Shown piece after piece: positions 25,115-34,146 of a DNA stretch of 53,240 nt. Made by a program: the position numbers and the translations under genes. The DNA comes from Novosphingobium clariflavum (lineage in GTDB: Bacteria; Pseudomonadota; Alphaproteobacteria; Sphingomonadales; Sphingomonadaceae): positions 1-53,240 of the forward strand of contig NZ_JAPCWC010000025.1 in the NCBI RefSeq assembly GCF_026420865.1, written 5' to 3'. The notes under the pieces were generated by a model that saw only the letters and a program-made list of their open reading frames with translations, searched no databases and was not told the DNA's origin. Position 1 is the first letter of the stretch. Every line of letters starts with the position of its first letter.

Positions 25115-27217
25115 ATGGCGAGTGCCATCCAGAAGATCACCCTGTCGTCGGCGCGCGACATCCCCTTCAACAAGCTGGTGCTGAGCCAGTCCAACGTCCG
25201 CCGCGTCAAGGCCGGCGTCTCGATCGAGGAAATGGCCGAGTCCATCGCCCGGCGCGGCCTCATCCAGAGCCTCCATGTCCGTCCCGTCCTCGACGCCGAT
25301 GGCGCGGAGATCGGAATGTTCGAAGTGCCTGCTGGCGGTCGCCGCTATCGCGCACTCGAACTGCTCGTGAAGCAGAAGCGTTTGGCCAAGACGGCGACGG
25401 TGCCCTGCGTCATCGGCGACGCCAACAGCGACATCCTCGTCGACGAAGTATCGCTGGTCGAGAACATGGAACGCGCACCGCTCCATCCGCTCGACCAGTT
25501 CCGCGCCTTTCAGGCCATGCGCGACAAGGGCATGACCGAGGAGGCCATCGCCGCTGCCTTCTTCGTCAACGTCACCGTGGTGAAGCAGCGCCTGCGCCTC
25601 ACCTCCGTCTCGCCGACCCTGCTCGAAATCTATGCCGATGACGGCATGACGCTCGAACAGCTCATGGCCTTCACTGTCAGCCCCGACCATGCCCGTCAGG
25701 AGCAGGTCTGGGATGCGATCAAGGATAGCTGGCAGAAGGAGCCCTATCAGATCCGGCGGATGCTGACCGAGACCGTGGTACGCGCCTCGGACAAACGGGC
25801 CATTTTCGTCGGTGTCGATACCTACGAGGCCTCAGGCGGCATCGTGCTGCGCGATCTCTTCCAGTCCGACGACGGCGGTTGGCTGCAAGACCCCGTCCTG
25901 CTCGACCGTATGGTGGCGGAGAAGCTGAAAGCCACCGCCGATCAGATCGCCGAAGAAGGCTGGAAGTGGATCGAGGTCGCGGTGAGCTTCCCCTATGGCC
26001 ACGACCACGGCTTGCGTGAGCTTTCCGGCACCACGGTCGATCTGACCAACGAGGAGCGTGCGACCCGCGAAGCGCTGCGCGAGGAATATGACCGGATCGA
26101 AGCGGAATATTCCGAGGCCGACGAGCTGCCCGACGCGATCGATCAACGTCTCGGCGAGATCGAGCGGACCCTGGAGGCCTTCGAGAACCGTTCGGTCAGC
26201 TACGATCAAGCCGACATCGCAATCGCCGGCGCCTTCGTCAGCCTCGACGCCGACGGCTCGCTGTCGATCGACCGCGGTTATGTCCGCGCCGAGGATGAGC
26301 CCCAGGCCGAGCCCGATGGCGAGGCTTCCGACGGCGACCAGCCCGATACGCCGGCCGTCCAACGCGCGGTCATCACCATCGGCGGCAAGCCCGTCGAGCC
26401 CGAGGATGATGAGGAAGACGGCATCAAGCCGTTGCCCGAGCGTCTCGTGATCGAGCTGACCGCCCATCGCACCCTGGCGCTGCGCAACGCGCTGGCGGAA
26501 CATCCGCACGTCGCCATGACCATGTTGCTGCACAAGCTTCTGAGCGACATCTTCATCCACACCAACCCGTCCGGTTGCCTCGAGGCCAATGTCCGCCACA
26601 TCTTCTTCTCGGCCCAGTCCGAGGAATTGAAGGACAGCCCATCGGCGCAGGCGGTCAACGATCGCCACGAACGCTGGGGGGATCACATCCCCGCTGACGA
26701 TCAGGCGCTCTGGGCCTGGCTGACCGATCTCGATGACGGCACGCGCATGGAGCTTCTGGCGCTTTGCGTCAGCTACGGCGTCAATGCGCTGTTCGAGCGT
26801 CCGAACCCCTATTCCGGCTCGGGCGTCAGCCAGCATGGCCTCGACGTGCGTCTGGCGCAGGCCGACCGGCTCGCACGGGCTACGGGCATGAACATGGTGA
26901 CTGCAGGCTGGAAGCCCACGGTCAGCAACTATCTCGGCCGCGTGACCAAGCCCCGCATTCTCGAGGCCGTCCGCGAAGGCGCCGGCGAGCGGGCCGCGCA
27001 GCTCATCGACCACATGAAGAAGGGCGACATGGCCAAGGAAGCCGAACGCCTTCTGACCGACAGCGGCTGGCTGCCCGAACCGCTGCGCCTGGCGTCCATC
27101 GATGGCGATCAGGCCGATACCGGCGAAGACACCGCCTTGCCGGACTTCCTCACCGAGGACGGCGAGGACGAAGACACCGATGAGGATGAAGTCCAGCACG
27201 CCGTCGCCGCCGAATAG
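25115..27217 (+). CDS. ParB/RepB/Spo0J-type nuclease-domain protein
   Basis: 700 residues from ATG at 25115. The ParB N-terminal domain spans about 15-110 (IPFNKLVLSQSNVRR, SIARRGLIQSLHVRP, FEVPAGGRRYRAL, VSLVENMERAPLHPLDQFRAF). A KorB-like HTH region (GMTEEAIAAAFFVNVTVVKQRLRL) follows, and then a long extension of about 450 residues with an acidic linker (250-420) and an acidic tail. This long ParB-like form is typical of alphaproteobacterial ICE backbones. It is not next to parA (41,190), so it may be a transcriptional or accessory factor rather than the segregation ParB. Confidence 0.9.
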   Translation: MASAIQKITLSSARDIPFNKLVLSQSNVRRVKAGVSIEEMAESIARRGLIQSLHVRPVLDADGAEIGMFEVPAGGRRYRALELLVKQKRLAKTATVPCVIGDANSDILVDEVSLVENMERAPLHPLDQFRAFQAMRDKGMTEEAIAAAFFVNVTVVKQRLRLTSVSPTLLEIYADDGMTLEQLMAFTVSPDHARQEQVWDAIKDSWQKEPYQIRRMLTETVVRASDKRAIFVGVDTYEASGGIVLRDLFQSDDGGWLQDPVLLDRMVAEKLKATADQIAEEGWKWIEVAVSFPYGHDHGLRELSGTTVDLTNEERATREALREEYDRIEAEYSEADELPDAIDQRLGEIERTLEAFENRSVSYDQADIAIAGAFVSLDADGSLSIDRGYVRAEDEPQAEPDGEASDGDQPDTPAVQRAVITIGGKPVEPEDDEEDGIKPLPERLVIELTAHRTLALRNALAEHPHVAMTMLLHKLLSDIFIHTNPSGCLEANVRHIFFSAQSEELKDSPSAQAVNDRHERWGDHIPADDQALWAWLTDLDDGTRMELLALCVSYGVNALFERPNPYSGSGVSQHGLDVRLAQADRLARATGMNMVTAGWKPTVSNYLGRVTKPRILEAVREGAGERAAQLIDHMKKGDMAKEAERLLTDSGWLPEPLRLASIDGDQADTGEDTALPDFLTEDGEDEDTDEDEVQHAVAAE

Positions 27218-27348
27218 CGCGGATCGCGCGGGGCGGCGCCGTTCGTCCCGCGCATCTCACCCCGATCTTCCACACCGCCCGGTCCCACGGCTGGCAGCCT
27301 GAACGGCTGTGCCGCGCGGGCCGGGCATTCTCGTTTCAGGAGCCTGTC

Positions 27349-27765
27349 ATGGCCGACTATTTCACCCATTTCTCGTGCCTGCTCGATGTCGGCACGCCCG
27401 AGAACGCCGCCCGCGCGCTCGACCTTTACAACCGCCTCTCCGAGGCTGGCGCATCGGAGGAACCGCCTTCCGAGGGCTTCCTCCTGTCGATCCAGCCCGA
27501 GCATGGCGGCACGCAGCTCTGGATGCGCGACGACGTCACTGGCGATCCCGAGCGCCTTATCCAGTTTGTGAAGCGCTGCGCCGCAGAATTCCGCCTGAGC
27601 GGCCGCTGGGGTTTCCAATATGCCAACACCTGCTCGAAGCCCCGGCTCGACGGCTTCGGGGGCGGCGCGCATGTTCTCGATCTCGCCAGCGGGGAGACCG
27701 TGGACTGGATCTACACCGATGGCTGGCTCGACCAGACCCTCTCCGACGAGGGAGGCCCGCTATGA
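27349..27765 (+). CDS. Conserved ICE protein of unknown function, 138 aa
   Basis: Starts MADYFTHFSCLLDVGTPENA with CAGGAG seven bases upstream. It is an alpha/beta protein without membrane segments or signal, with FLLSIQPEHGGTQLWMRD and WGFQYANTCSKPRLDGFGGGAH as its most characteristic stretches. The stop overlaps the next ATG (ATGA), so it is translationally coupled to the following two small genes. I recognise it as a recurrent neighbour of the ParB-like and helicase genes in such elements but know no function. Confidence 0.8.
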   Translation: MADYFTHFSCLLDVGTPENAARALDLYNRLSEAGASEEPPSEGFLLSIQPEHGGTQLWMRDDVTGDPERLIQFVKRCAAEFRLSGRWGFQYANTCSKPRLDGFGGGAHVLDLASGETVDWIYTDGWLDQTLSDEGGPL

Positions 27766-28028
27766 GCATCCCGTCCTATGCCCAGAGCAATTTTCAGACG
27801 CTGCTGCGCGCTGCCGGTGACGGCAACCTTGCGCTCATGGAATGCCTCGATGCCGTGACCGGCGCCCCGCGTTACGTCATCTACGCGGTGGGACGAGACG
27901 ATGGTGATTTCGTCTTCACGCCCTTCGGCCACCTCGCCGACGGCAATCCCTATGACGCCTACCTGCCGCCCGACCCCGGCGATCCTGGCGGCTTCATCCA
28001 TCCGGGCATGCCCGGAGAAGCGTCATGA
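27762..28028 (+). CDS. DUF6117 family protein
   Basis: 88 residues from ATG at 27762, overlapping the previous stop by four bases. SYAQSNFQTLLRAAGDGNL, ALMECLDAVTGAPRYVI and FTPFGHLADGNPYDAYLPPD are the family stretches of DUF6117. The C-terminal tail is rich in Pro, Gly and Asp. Cytoplasmic, function unknown. It overlaps the following gene by four bases, so the three small genes form one translational unit. Confidence 0.82.
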   Translation: MSIPSYAQSNFQTLLRAAGDGNLALMECLDAVTGAPRYVIYAVGRDDGDFVFTPFGHLADGNPYDAYLPPDPGDPGGFIHPGMPGEAS

Positions 28029-28321
28029 TGGACATCGATGCCATCTTCGCCGCCGATTCCGAGCGTCCGCCCGCCGAGCGGTCTCTCCCTTGGCTGGAAA
28101 CCAGAGACGGGATCACCGTCGTCGTGGAGCCCAAGCCCCATTGGGCCAGCGACATGCGGGCCTTCCGGGCCGGGGCTTGCGAATATTGCGCCTATACCGA
28201 TTGGACCGCGAACGGCGCGCGCGCCCGGTTCTTCGGGCACATCGACACCAGCGGCGATGACCTGATCCGCAAGGCGCGCAGGCTCGTCGCCCGCGAGATC
28301 ACCGACGGACACTGGGCCTGA
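28025..28321 (+). CDS. Small conserved ICE protein with a CxxC pair
   Basis: 98 residues beginning MMDIDAIFAADSERPPAERS. It contains CEYC at about 52-55 and a basic C-terminal helix (LIRKARRLVAREIT). No named family is recognised. Last gene of the small-gene cluster, followed by a strong intrinsic terminator. Confidence 0.75.
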   Translation: MMDIDAIFAADSERPPAERSLPWLETRDGITVVVEPKPHWASDMRAFRAGACEYCAYTDWTANGARARFFGHIDTSGDDLIRKARRLVAREITDGHWA

Positions 28322-28327
28322 CCTCTC

Positions 28328-28362
28328 AAAGCGCCTCTGCCGTTCGGTCGAGGTGCTTTTTT
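28328..28362 (+). terminator. Intrinsic terminator after the small-gene cluster
   Basis: AGCGCCTC (28330-28337) pairs with GAGGTGCT (28350-28357) around a 12-base loop and is followed by six T. It separates the ParB-like/small-gene transcript from the helicase transcript, which then needs its own promoter near leader A copy 3. Confidence 0.88.
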
Positions 28363-28383
28363 CATGTCGGCAGCGACGTGTTC

Positions 28384-28479
28384 GAGAGTGAGAGGGCCGC
28401 CGGGACGGGTTTGAGTCCGCGCGGTCGAGAGAGAGCGCCGTCCGGGCTTCCCGTTCCCGCTCTCCCGAGGTTCCGATCC
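28384..28479 (+). promoter_or_regulatory. Leader family A, copy 3 (upstream of the helicase gene)
   Basis: GAGAGTGAGAGGGCCGCC begins the copy, and CGAGAGAGAG lies at 28426-28435. The stem has changed sides compatibly to GGACGG (28403-28408) / CCGTCC (28438-28443). The sequence is more diverged than copies 1 and 2 but keeps the order of elements. It follows the terminator at 28,362 and so must lie at or after a promoter. Confidence 0.6.
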
Positions 28480-31400
28480 ATGAACATCATGTCCCCCGTG
28501 GCCGGTCCGGCTGCGCCCGTTGCCCGCGCGTCCGCCATCATCGCCGTCGCCCATCAGCTTCTCACCCTGCTCGAACGCGGCCAGCGGATCGACAACGCCA
28601 ATCTCCGCATCGCCATGGAAACGGCTTTCGAGGCCTCCGACACGAGTGGCGCTTGGGACTGGAAGACGGCCTACGAAGCCTGTGAAGGCGCGACCGTCCT
28701 GTTCCTGCGCAAATACGGACGTGCGCTTTTCCGTAAAGCCGGCACTCCGACTGCACGGCTTTCCGCGCTGTCGAAAATCACCGGCCTTCTGCCGACGCAC
28801 ACCCTTCGCTCCGAGGAAGCCCAGGCGCTTCAGCAATTCTCGACGCCGGTCCCGCTCGGCCTCGCCGCGATCGCGGCCGCCGCGATCACACCGCACGACA
28901 TTGTGCTGGAGCCGTCGGCAGGCACGGGTCTTCTCGCCATCCTCGCCGAGATCAGCGGCGGCTCGCTGCTCCTCAACGAACTGGCGGAAACCCGCGCCGA
29001 TCTGCTTGGCCAGCTCTTTCCAGCCCTTGTCGCTACGCGGTTCGACGCCGCCCAGATCGACGACCACCTTCCAGCGTGCGCCGTCCCTTCCGTCATCGTG
29101 ATGAACCCGCCCTTCTCGGTGATGGCGAACGTCTCCGGTCGGGTCGCCGATGCCGCTGCGCGTCATGTTGCTTCGGCCCTGGCGCGGCTTGCCGATGGCG
29201 GGCGTCTGGTGACGATCACCGGCGCAAACTTCGGCCCCGAGCAACCGGCCTGGCGCGACACCTTCGCCCGGCTTCAGGAGCGTAGCCGCGTCGTCTTCAC
29301 CGCGGCGATCCACGGCTCAGTCTATGCCAAGCATGGCACGAGCATCGAAACGCGGCTCACCGTCATCGACAAGCTGCCGGCCGAAGACACGGCCACGTTC
29401 CCTGGGTCCGCCGGCGTTGCGCCCGACGTCGCTACGCTGCTCGCATGGATCGAAGCGCAGATTCCACCGCGCCTGCCGGTCACACTGCCCGACATCGCGC
29501 CGCCCGTGTCGGGCTCGGCGCCCCGCACCGTGCGGGGTTATCTCGCACGCACCGCCACTGAGCGTCCGGCCACATGCTCGACCATGGACCCGCAGGGCGT
29601 TGAACTCGCCTACGACACGATGGACTGGACGCCGCCGGAAGGCACCCACCTCACGGACGCGATCTATGAAGAATACGGATTGCAGTCGATCCGTATTGCC
29701 AGTTCTCAGGCGCACCCCACCAAGCTCGTGCAGTCGGCGGCCATGGCGAGCGTTGCACCGCCCAAGCCCGCCTATCGGCCGATGCTGCCCGCGAACATCA
29801 CCGATCTCCTGTCGGACGCCCAGCTCGAAACCGTCATCTATGCCGGCGAAGCCCATTCGGACTTCCTCGCCGGCTCCTGGATCGTCGATGCGACCTGCGA
29901 TCTCGTACAGGCGGCCAAGCCCGATGCCGAAAACGCCGTGCGCTTCCGGCGCGGCTTCATGCTCGGCGACGGCACCGGGGCCGGCAAAGGCCGTCAATCT
30001 GCCGGCATCATCCTCGACAACTGGCTGCGCGGTCGCCGCAAGGCGGTCTGGATCTCCAAATCCGACAAGCTGATCGAGGACGCGCAGCGCGATTGGTCCG
30101 CGCTCGGCATGGAGCGTCTGCTGGTCACGCCGCTGTCGCGCTTCCCGCAAGGGCGGCCGATCACGCTGTCGGAAGGCGTCCTGTTTGCAACCTATGCCAC
30201 GCTACGGTCCGACGACCGTGGTGAGAAGGTTTCCCGTGTCCGGCAGATCGTCGAATGGTTGGGCTCCGATTTTGATGGAGTGATCATTTTCGACGAAAGC
30301 CACGCCATGGCCAATGCCGCAGGCGGCAAGGGAGAACGCGGCGACGTTGCCGCCTCACAGCAGGGACGCGCGGGACTTCGGCTTCAGCACGCCCTGGCCA
30401 ACGCGCGCGTCGTCTATGTGTCGGCTACCGGCGCGACCACCGTCCACAATCTCGCCTATGCCCAGCGGCTCGGCTTGTGGGGCGGTGAGGATTTCCCCTT
30501 CACCACCCGCGCCGAATTTGTCGAGGCGATCGAGGACGGCGGTGTCGCGGCCATGGAAGTGCTCGCCCGCGACCTGCGTGCGCTGGGCCTCTATACCGCC
30601 CGATCGCTCTCCTACGATGGCGTCGAATATGAGCTGATCGAGCACGCCCTGACCGACGAGCAGCGGCGTATCTACGATGCCTACGCCAGCGCCTTCGCCG
30701 TCATCCACAATCATCTCGACGCCGCGATGCAGGCGGCCAACATCACCGGCAGCCCAGATAGCGAGGGAGCCACACTGAACCGCCAGGCCAAGTCCGCCGC
30801 CCGCTCGGCCTTCGAGTCCGCCAAGCAGCGTTTCTTCGGCCATCTGCTCACGTCGATGAAAACGCCCACGCTGATCCGGTCCATCGAACGTGACCTGAAT
30901 GACGGCCACGCCGCTGTCGTCCAGATCGTCTCGACCGGCGAAGCGCTGATGGAGCGCCGGCTGGCGGAAGTCCCAACCGAGGAATGGAACGATATTCGCG
31001 TCGACATCACGCCGCGCGAATATGTTCTGGACTATCTGGCCCATTCCTTTCCGGTCCAGCTCTACGAGCCGTTCACGGATGGCGAGGGCAATCTGTCCTC
31101 GCGCCCGGTCTATCGCGATGGCCACCCTGTCGAGAGCCGCGAAGCTGTCGCACGCCGTGACGAGTTGATCGAACGCCTTGCGTCTTTACCTCCCGTTCCG
31201 GGGGCGCTCGATCAGATTGTGCAGCGCTTCGGCACAGATATGGTCTCCGAGGTGACGGGGCGCTCCCGGCGCATCGTCCGCAACGGCGAGCGCTTCGCTG
31301 TCGAAAACCGCGCTCCATCCGCCAACCTTGCCGAGACGGCTGCGTTCATGGACGACCTGAAGCGCATTCTCGTGTTCAGCGACGCCGGCGGCACCGGCCG

Positions 31401-32799
31401 CAGCTATCACGCCGAACTGTCAGCGAAGAACCAGCGTCTGCGCGTGCATTATCTGCTCGAACCCGGGTGGAAGGCGGACGCCGCCATCCAGGGTCTGGGT
31501 CGCACCAACCGCACCAACCAGGCGCAGCCGCCGCTGTTCCGCCCGATCGCCACGAACGTCAAAGCCGAGAAACGCTTCCTGTCCACGATCGCACGCCGGC
31601 TCGATACGCTGGGCGCGATCACGCGCGGTCAGCGCCAGACCGGCGGCCAGGGCCTGTTCCGGCCCGAGGACAATCTGGAATCCAGCTACGCCCGCGATGC
31701 GCTGCGGCAGCTCTATCTCCTGATCGTACGCGGCAAGGTCGAGGGCTGCTCGCTGGGTCGCTTCGAGTCCGCAACCGGCCTGAAATTGACCGATGACAAC
31801 GGCATCAAGGACGAGTTGCCGCCGATCACCACGTTCCTCAACCGCCTGCTGGCGCTGACCATCGAGCTTCAGGGCATCCTCTTCACCGCCTTCGAGCAAT
31901 TGCTCGACGCCAAGGTGGCCGGAGCCATCGCCAGCGGCGTTTATGATGTCGGGCTGGAAACACTGACGGCGGAGAGTTTCGTCGTCGCTGAGCGCACGAC
32001 CATCTACACCCATCCGGCAACGGGCGCGCAGACGCGGCTGCTCACCATCACCGAGCGCCGCCGAAATCAGCCAACCACACTCGATACCGCGCTCGACTGG
32101 CTCGACGATCCGCATGCCCGGCTGCTCATCAACGCGCGTTCAGGACGCGCTGCTGTCCAGGTGCCAGCGCCGTCCATCATGCTCGACGACGGCGAGATCG
32201 AACGTCGCGTCCGCCTGATCCGGCCGATGGAACAGCACCACGCAAGCCTCGCCATGATGGAAGACAGCCATTGGGAGGAAGCCGCTCGCGACAGCTTTGC
32301 AGCGGTCTGGCAACGTGAAGTCGCCGAAGTGCCGGCCTATACCGATGGCGCCATCCACATGGTCAGCGGTTTGCTTTTGCCGGTGTGGAAGCGCCTGCCG
32401 AACGAGTCGACGCGCGTCTATCGGCTCCAGACCGACGATGGCGAACGCATCATCGGGCGGCGGGTTTCGCCCGCCTGGGCCATGAATGCCGCCGCGACGG
32501 GAACGGCCAACCTCAGCAGCGATGATGCCTACGCCGCTCTGGTGGATGGTCGCACCATCCTCGACCTGGCCAGCGGGCTCCACCTTCGCCGCGCGCGCGT
32601 CATGGGCGCGAACCGGATCGAACTGTCCGGCTTCACCGACACCATGCGGGATCGCCTGCGCGCCTATGGCCTCTTCAGCGAGATCATCTCGTGGAAGCTG
32701 CGCTTCTTCGTTCCGGTCGATGCCTCTGGTCCCGCCATCATCGGCAAGCTGCTCGCCACCTATCCGGTCGAGCGGATTAGCGAGCGTGAGGCAGCGTGA
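28480..32799 (+). CDS. Methyltransferase-helicase fusion, Strawberry notch-like
   Basis: 1,439 residues from ATG at 28480. The N-terminal DNA adenine-methyltransferase-like part has LEPSAGTG (about 142) and VMNPPFSVM (about 207; NPPF is the N6-adenine catalytic motif). The SF2 helicase part, Strawberry notch type, has Walker A GDGTGAGKGRQ (about 495), Walker B IIFDESHAM (about 603), motif III VYVSATGATT and motif VI IQGLGRTNRTNQ (about 1003). Probably a DNA-processing factor acting on the incoming or replicating element. Whether the methylase is active is untested. Its stop overlaps the Toprim gene's ATG. Confidence 0.92.
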   Translation: MNIMSPVAGPAAPVARASAIIAVAHQLLTLLERGQRIDNANLRIAMETAFEASDTSGAWDWKTAYEACEGATVLFLRKYGRALFRKAGTPTARLSALSKITGLLPTHTLRSEEAQALQQFSTPVPLGLAAIAAAAITPHDIVLEPSAGTGLLAILAEISGGSLLLNELAETRADLLGQLFPALVATRFDAAQIDDHLPACAVPSVIVMNPPFSVMANVSGRVADAAARHVASALARLADGGRLVTITGANFGPEQPAWRDTFARLQERSRVVFTAAIHGSVYAKHGTSIETRLTVIDKLPAEDTATFPGSAGVAPDVATLLAWIEAQIPPRLPVTLPDIAPPVSGSAPRTVRGYLARTATERPATCSTMDPQGVELAYDTMDWTPPEGTHLTDAIYEEYGLQSIRIASSQAHPTKLVQSAAMASVAPPKPAYRPMLPANITDLLSDAQLETVIYAGEAHSDFLAGSWIVDATCDLVQAAKPDAENAVRFRRGFMLGDGTGAGKGRQSAGIILDNWLRGRRKAVWISKSDKLIEDAQRDWSALGMERLLVTPLSRFPQGRPITLSEGVLFATYATLRSDDRGEKVSRVRQIVEWLGSDFDGVIIFDESHAMANAAGGKGERGDVAASQQGRAGLRLQHALANARVVYVSATGATTVHNLAYAQRLGLWGGEDFPFTTRAEFVEAIEDGGVAAMEVLARDLRALGLYTARSLSYDGVEYELIEHALTDEQRRIYDAYASAFAVIHNHLDAAMQAANITGSPDSEGATLNRQAKSAARSAFESAKQRFFGHLLTSMKTPTLIRSIERDLNDGHAAVVQIVSTGEALMERRLAEVPTEEWNDIRVDITPREYVLDYLAHSFPVQLYEPFTDGEGNLSSRPVYRDGHPVESREAVARRDELIERLASLPPVPGALDQIVQRFGTDMVSEVTGRSRRIVRNGERFAVENRAPSANLAETAAFMDDLKRILVFSDAGGTGRSYHAELSAKNQRLRVHYLLEPGWKADAAIQGLGRTNRTNQAQPPLFRPIATNVKAEKRFLSTIARRLDTLGAITRGQRQTGGQGLFRPEDNLESSYARDALRQLYLLIVRGKVEGCSLGRFESATGLKLTDDNGIKDELPPITTFLNRLLALTIELQGILFTAFEQLLDAKVAGAIASGVYDVGLETLTAESFVVAERTTIYTHPATGAQTRLLTITERRRNQPTTLDTALDWLDDPHARLLINARSGRAAVQVPAPSIMLDDGEIERRVRLIRPMEQHHASLAMMEDSHWEEAARDSFAAVWQREVAEVPAYTDGAIHMVSGLLLPVWKRLPNESTRVYRLQTDDGERIIGRRVSPAWAMNAAATGTANLSSDDAYAALVDGRTILDLASGLHLRRARVMGANRIELSGFTDTMRDRLRAYGLFSEIISWKLRFFVPVDASGPAIIGKLLATYPVERISEREAA

Positions 32800-33833
32800 T
32801 GGCTCGGCAGGACGCTTCTGAACTGGCACACAGTCTCGGCCGACAGGCCGAGGCGGTCTGCCGCCACTATCTCTCCAACGGCCACCGGCAGGGCAATTAC
32901 TGGCAGGTTGGCGATGCTCGTAATGCCGCAGGCCGCTCCATGTTCGTGCGCCTGCGCGATACACCGAAGGGACCAGCGGGCAAATGGACGGACGCCGCCA
33001 CCGGCGAACATGGCGACCTTCTCGACATCATCCGGGAATCGCTCGGCCTCATCGACTTCGCAGACGTTGCTCAAGAGGCGCGCACCTTCCTCAGCCTGCC
33101 GCACCCCGAACCGGAGCCGGCATCACGCCGCGGACTGGCACCGGCGCCATCGGGGTCGCCCGAGGCCGCACGTCGCCTCATCGCCATGACGCAGCCGATT
33201 ACCGGGACCATTGTGCAGACCTATCTGCGCGGACGCGGCATTACGCTTTTGCATGGAACCGGAAACCTGCGGTTCCACCCCCGCTGTTACTACAAGCCCG
33301 ACGATGGCCCGACCGAGACCTGGCCCGCCATGATCGCCACCGTCACCGACCTCGCTGGCAAGATCACCGGCGCGCACCGCACCTGGCTTGCGCCTGACGG
33401 CTCCGACAAAGCCCCCATCGGCACACCGCGCAAGGCGATGGGCGATCTCCTCGGCAATGCCGTCCGCATCGGTGCACCCGGCAGCGTAATGGCGGCAGGC
33501 GAAGGTATCGAGACCATGCTGTCGCTCCGGCAGGTCCTGCCCGATATGGCGATGGCGCCGGCGCTCTCGGCAGCACATCTGGCCGCCATCCTGTTCCCGG
33601 CGACTTTGCGGCGGCTCTATATCGTCCGAGACGACGATCCGGCCGGTGACGGCGCGCGGGACATACTGATCGAACGGGCGAACGCCGAGGGAATCGAGGC
33701 CATTCCATTGTCGCCAGCATTCGGGGACTTCAACGAGGATCTGCGGCGGCTCGGTATCAATGCGCTTCGGGCAGGCGTTCGAGTGCAGCTCGCTCCGGAG
33801 GACGTCGCACGCTTCATGGCCCTGGCCGCTTAG
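32799..33833 (+). CDS. Toprim-domain, DnaG-like primase protein
   Basis: 344 residues from ATG at 32799, sharing its first base with the helicase stop (TGATG). The N-terminal part (about 1-100, CRHYLSNGHRQGNYWQVGD) resembles the DUF7146/zinc-binding region of phage and ICE primases. The Toprim core shows GEGIETMLSL (about 235, catalytic Glu) and YIVRDDDPAGDGA (about 274, the Asp-x-Asp pair). It may prime or cut DNA during element transfer. Coupled to the helicase by overlap, so the two probably act together. Confidence 0.9.
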   Translation: MARQDASELAHSLGRQAEAVCRHYLSNGHRQGNYWQVGDARNAAGRSMFVRLRDTPKGPAGKWTDAATGEHGDLLDIIRESLGLIDFADVAQEARTFLSLPHPEPEPASRRGLAPAPSGSPEAARRLIAMTQPITGTIVQTYLRGRGITLLHGTGNLRFHPRCYYKPDDGPTETWPAMIATVTDLAGKITGAHRTWLAPDGSDKAPIGTPRKAMGDLLGNAVRIGAPGSVMAAGEGIETMLSLRQVLPDMAMAPALSAAHLAAILFPATLRRLYIVRDDDPAGDGARDILIERANAEGIEAIPLSPAFGDFNEDLRRLGINALRAGVRVQLAPEDVARFMALAA

Positions 33834-34000
33834 CCGGAAGGGGCTGACAGGTGGCGCGCAGCCGCCATGCCCGCAACGATGCGCCAGTGACGGCAAGAGG
33901 AACGCGCCTCGGCCTTCGAGAGGGCGATCGGCCATCAGCCGGGCCGGATCGGCAATAGCTGCGGCCGACGATTTTCCGGCGACCCTTCGGGTCTTTCCAT

Positions 34001-34146
34001 CGCGAAACAAAATCGCCGGCCTTCGCCATCCTCCGCTGACGCTTCGGCCCTTCGGCTCACGCTCTCAGGGTGCAGGTCCGTCCCGCCCGACGGCTTCGTC
34101 GCCATGAAGGCCGCGATGGTCGCGGTCCTTGCCGACGGAGCATCCC
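34001..34146 (+). promoter_or_regulatory. Leader family B, copy 1 (upstream of the DUF2493 gene)
   Basis: Three blocks are shared with the region before the DUF736 gene at 37,448: CGCGAAACAA (34001-34010), CGCCATCCTCCGCT (34024-34037) and GCCATGAAGGCCGCGATGGT (34101-34120). The rest of the 313 bases between the Toprim gene and this gene shows no open frame worth calling. Confidence 0.65.
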
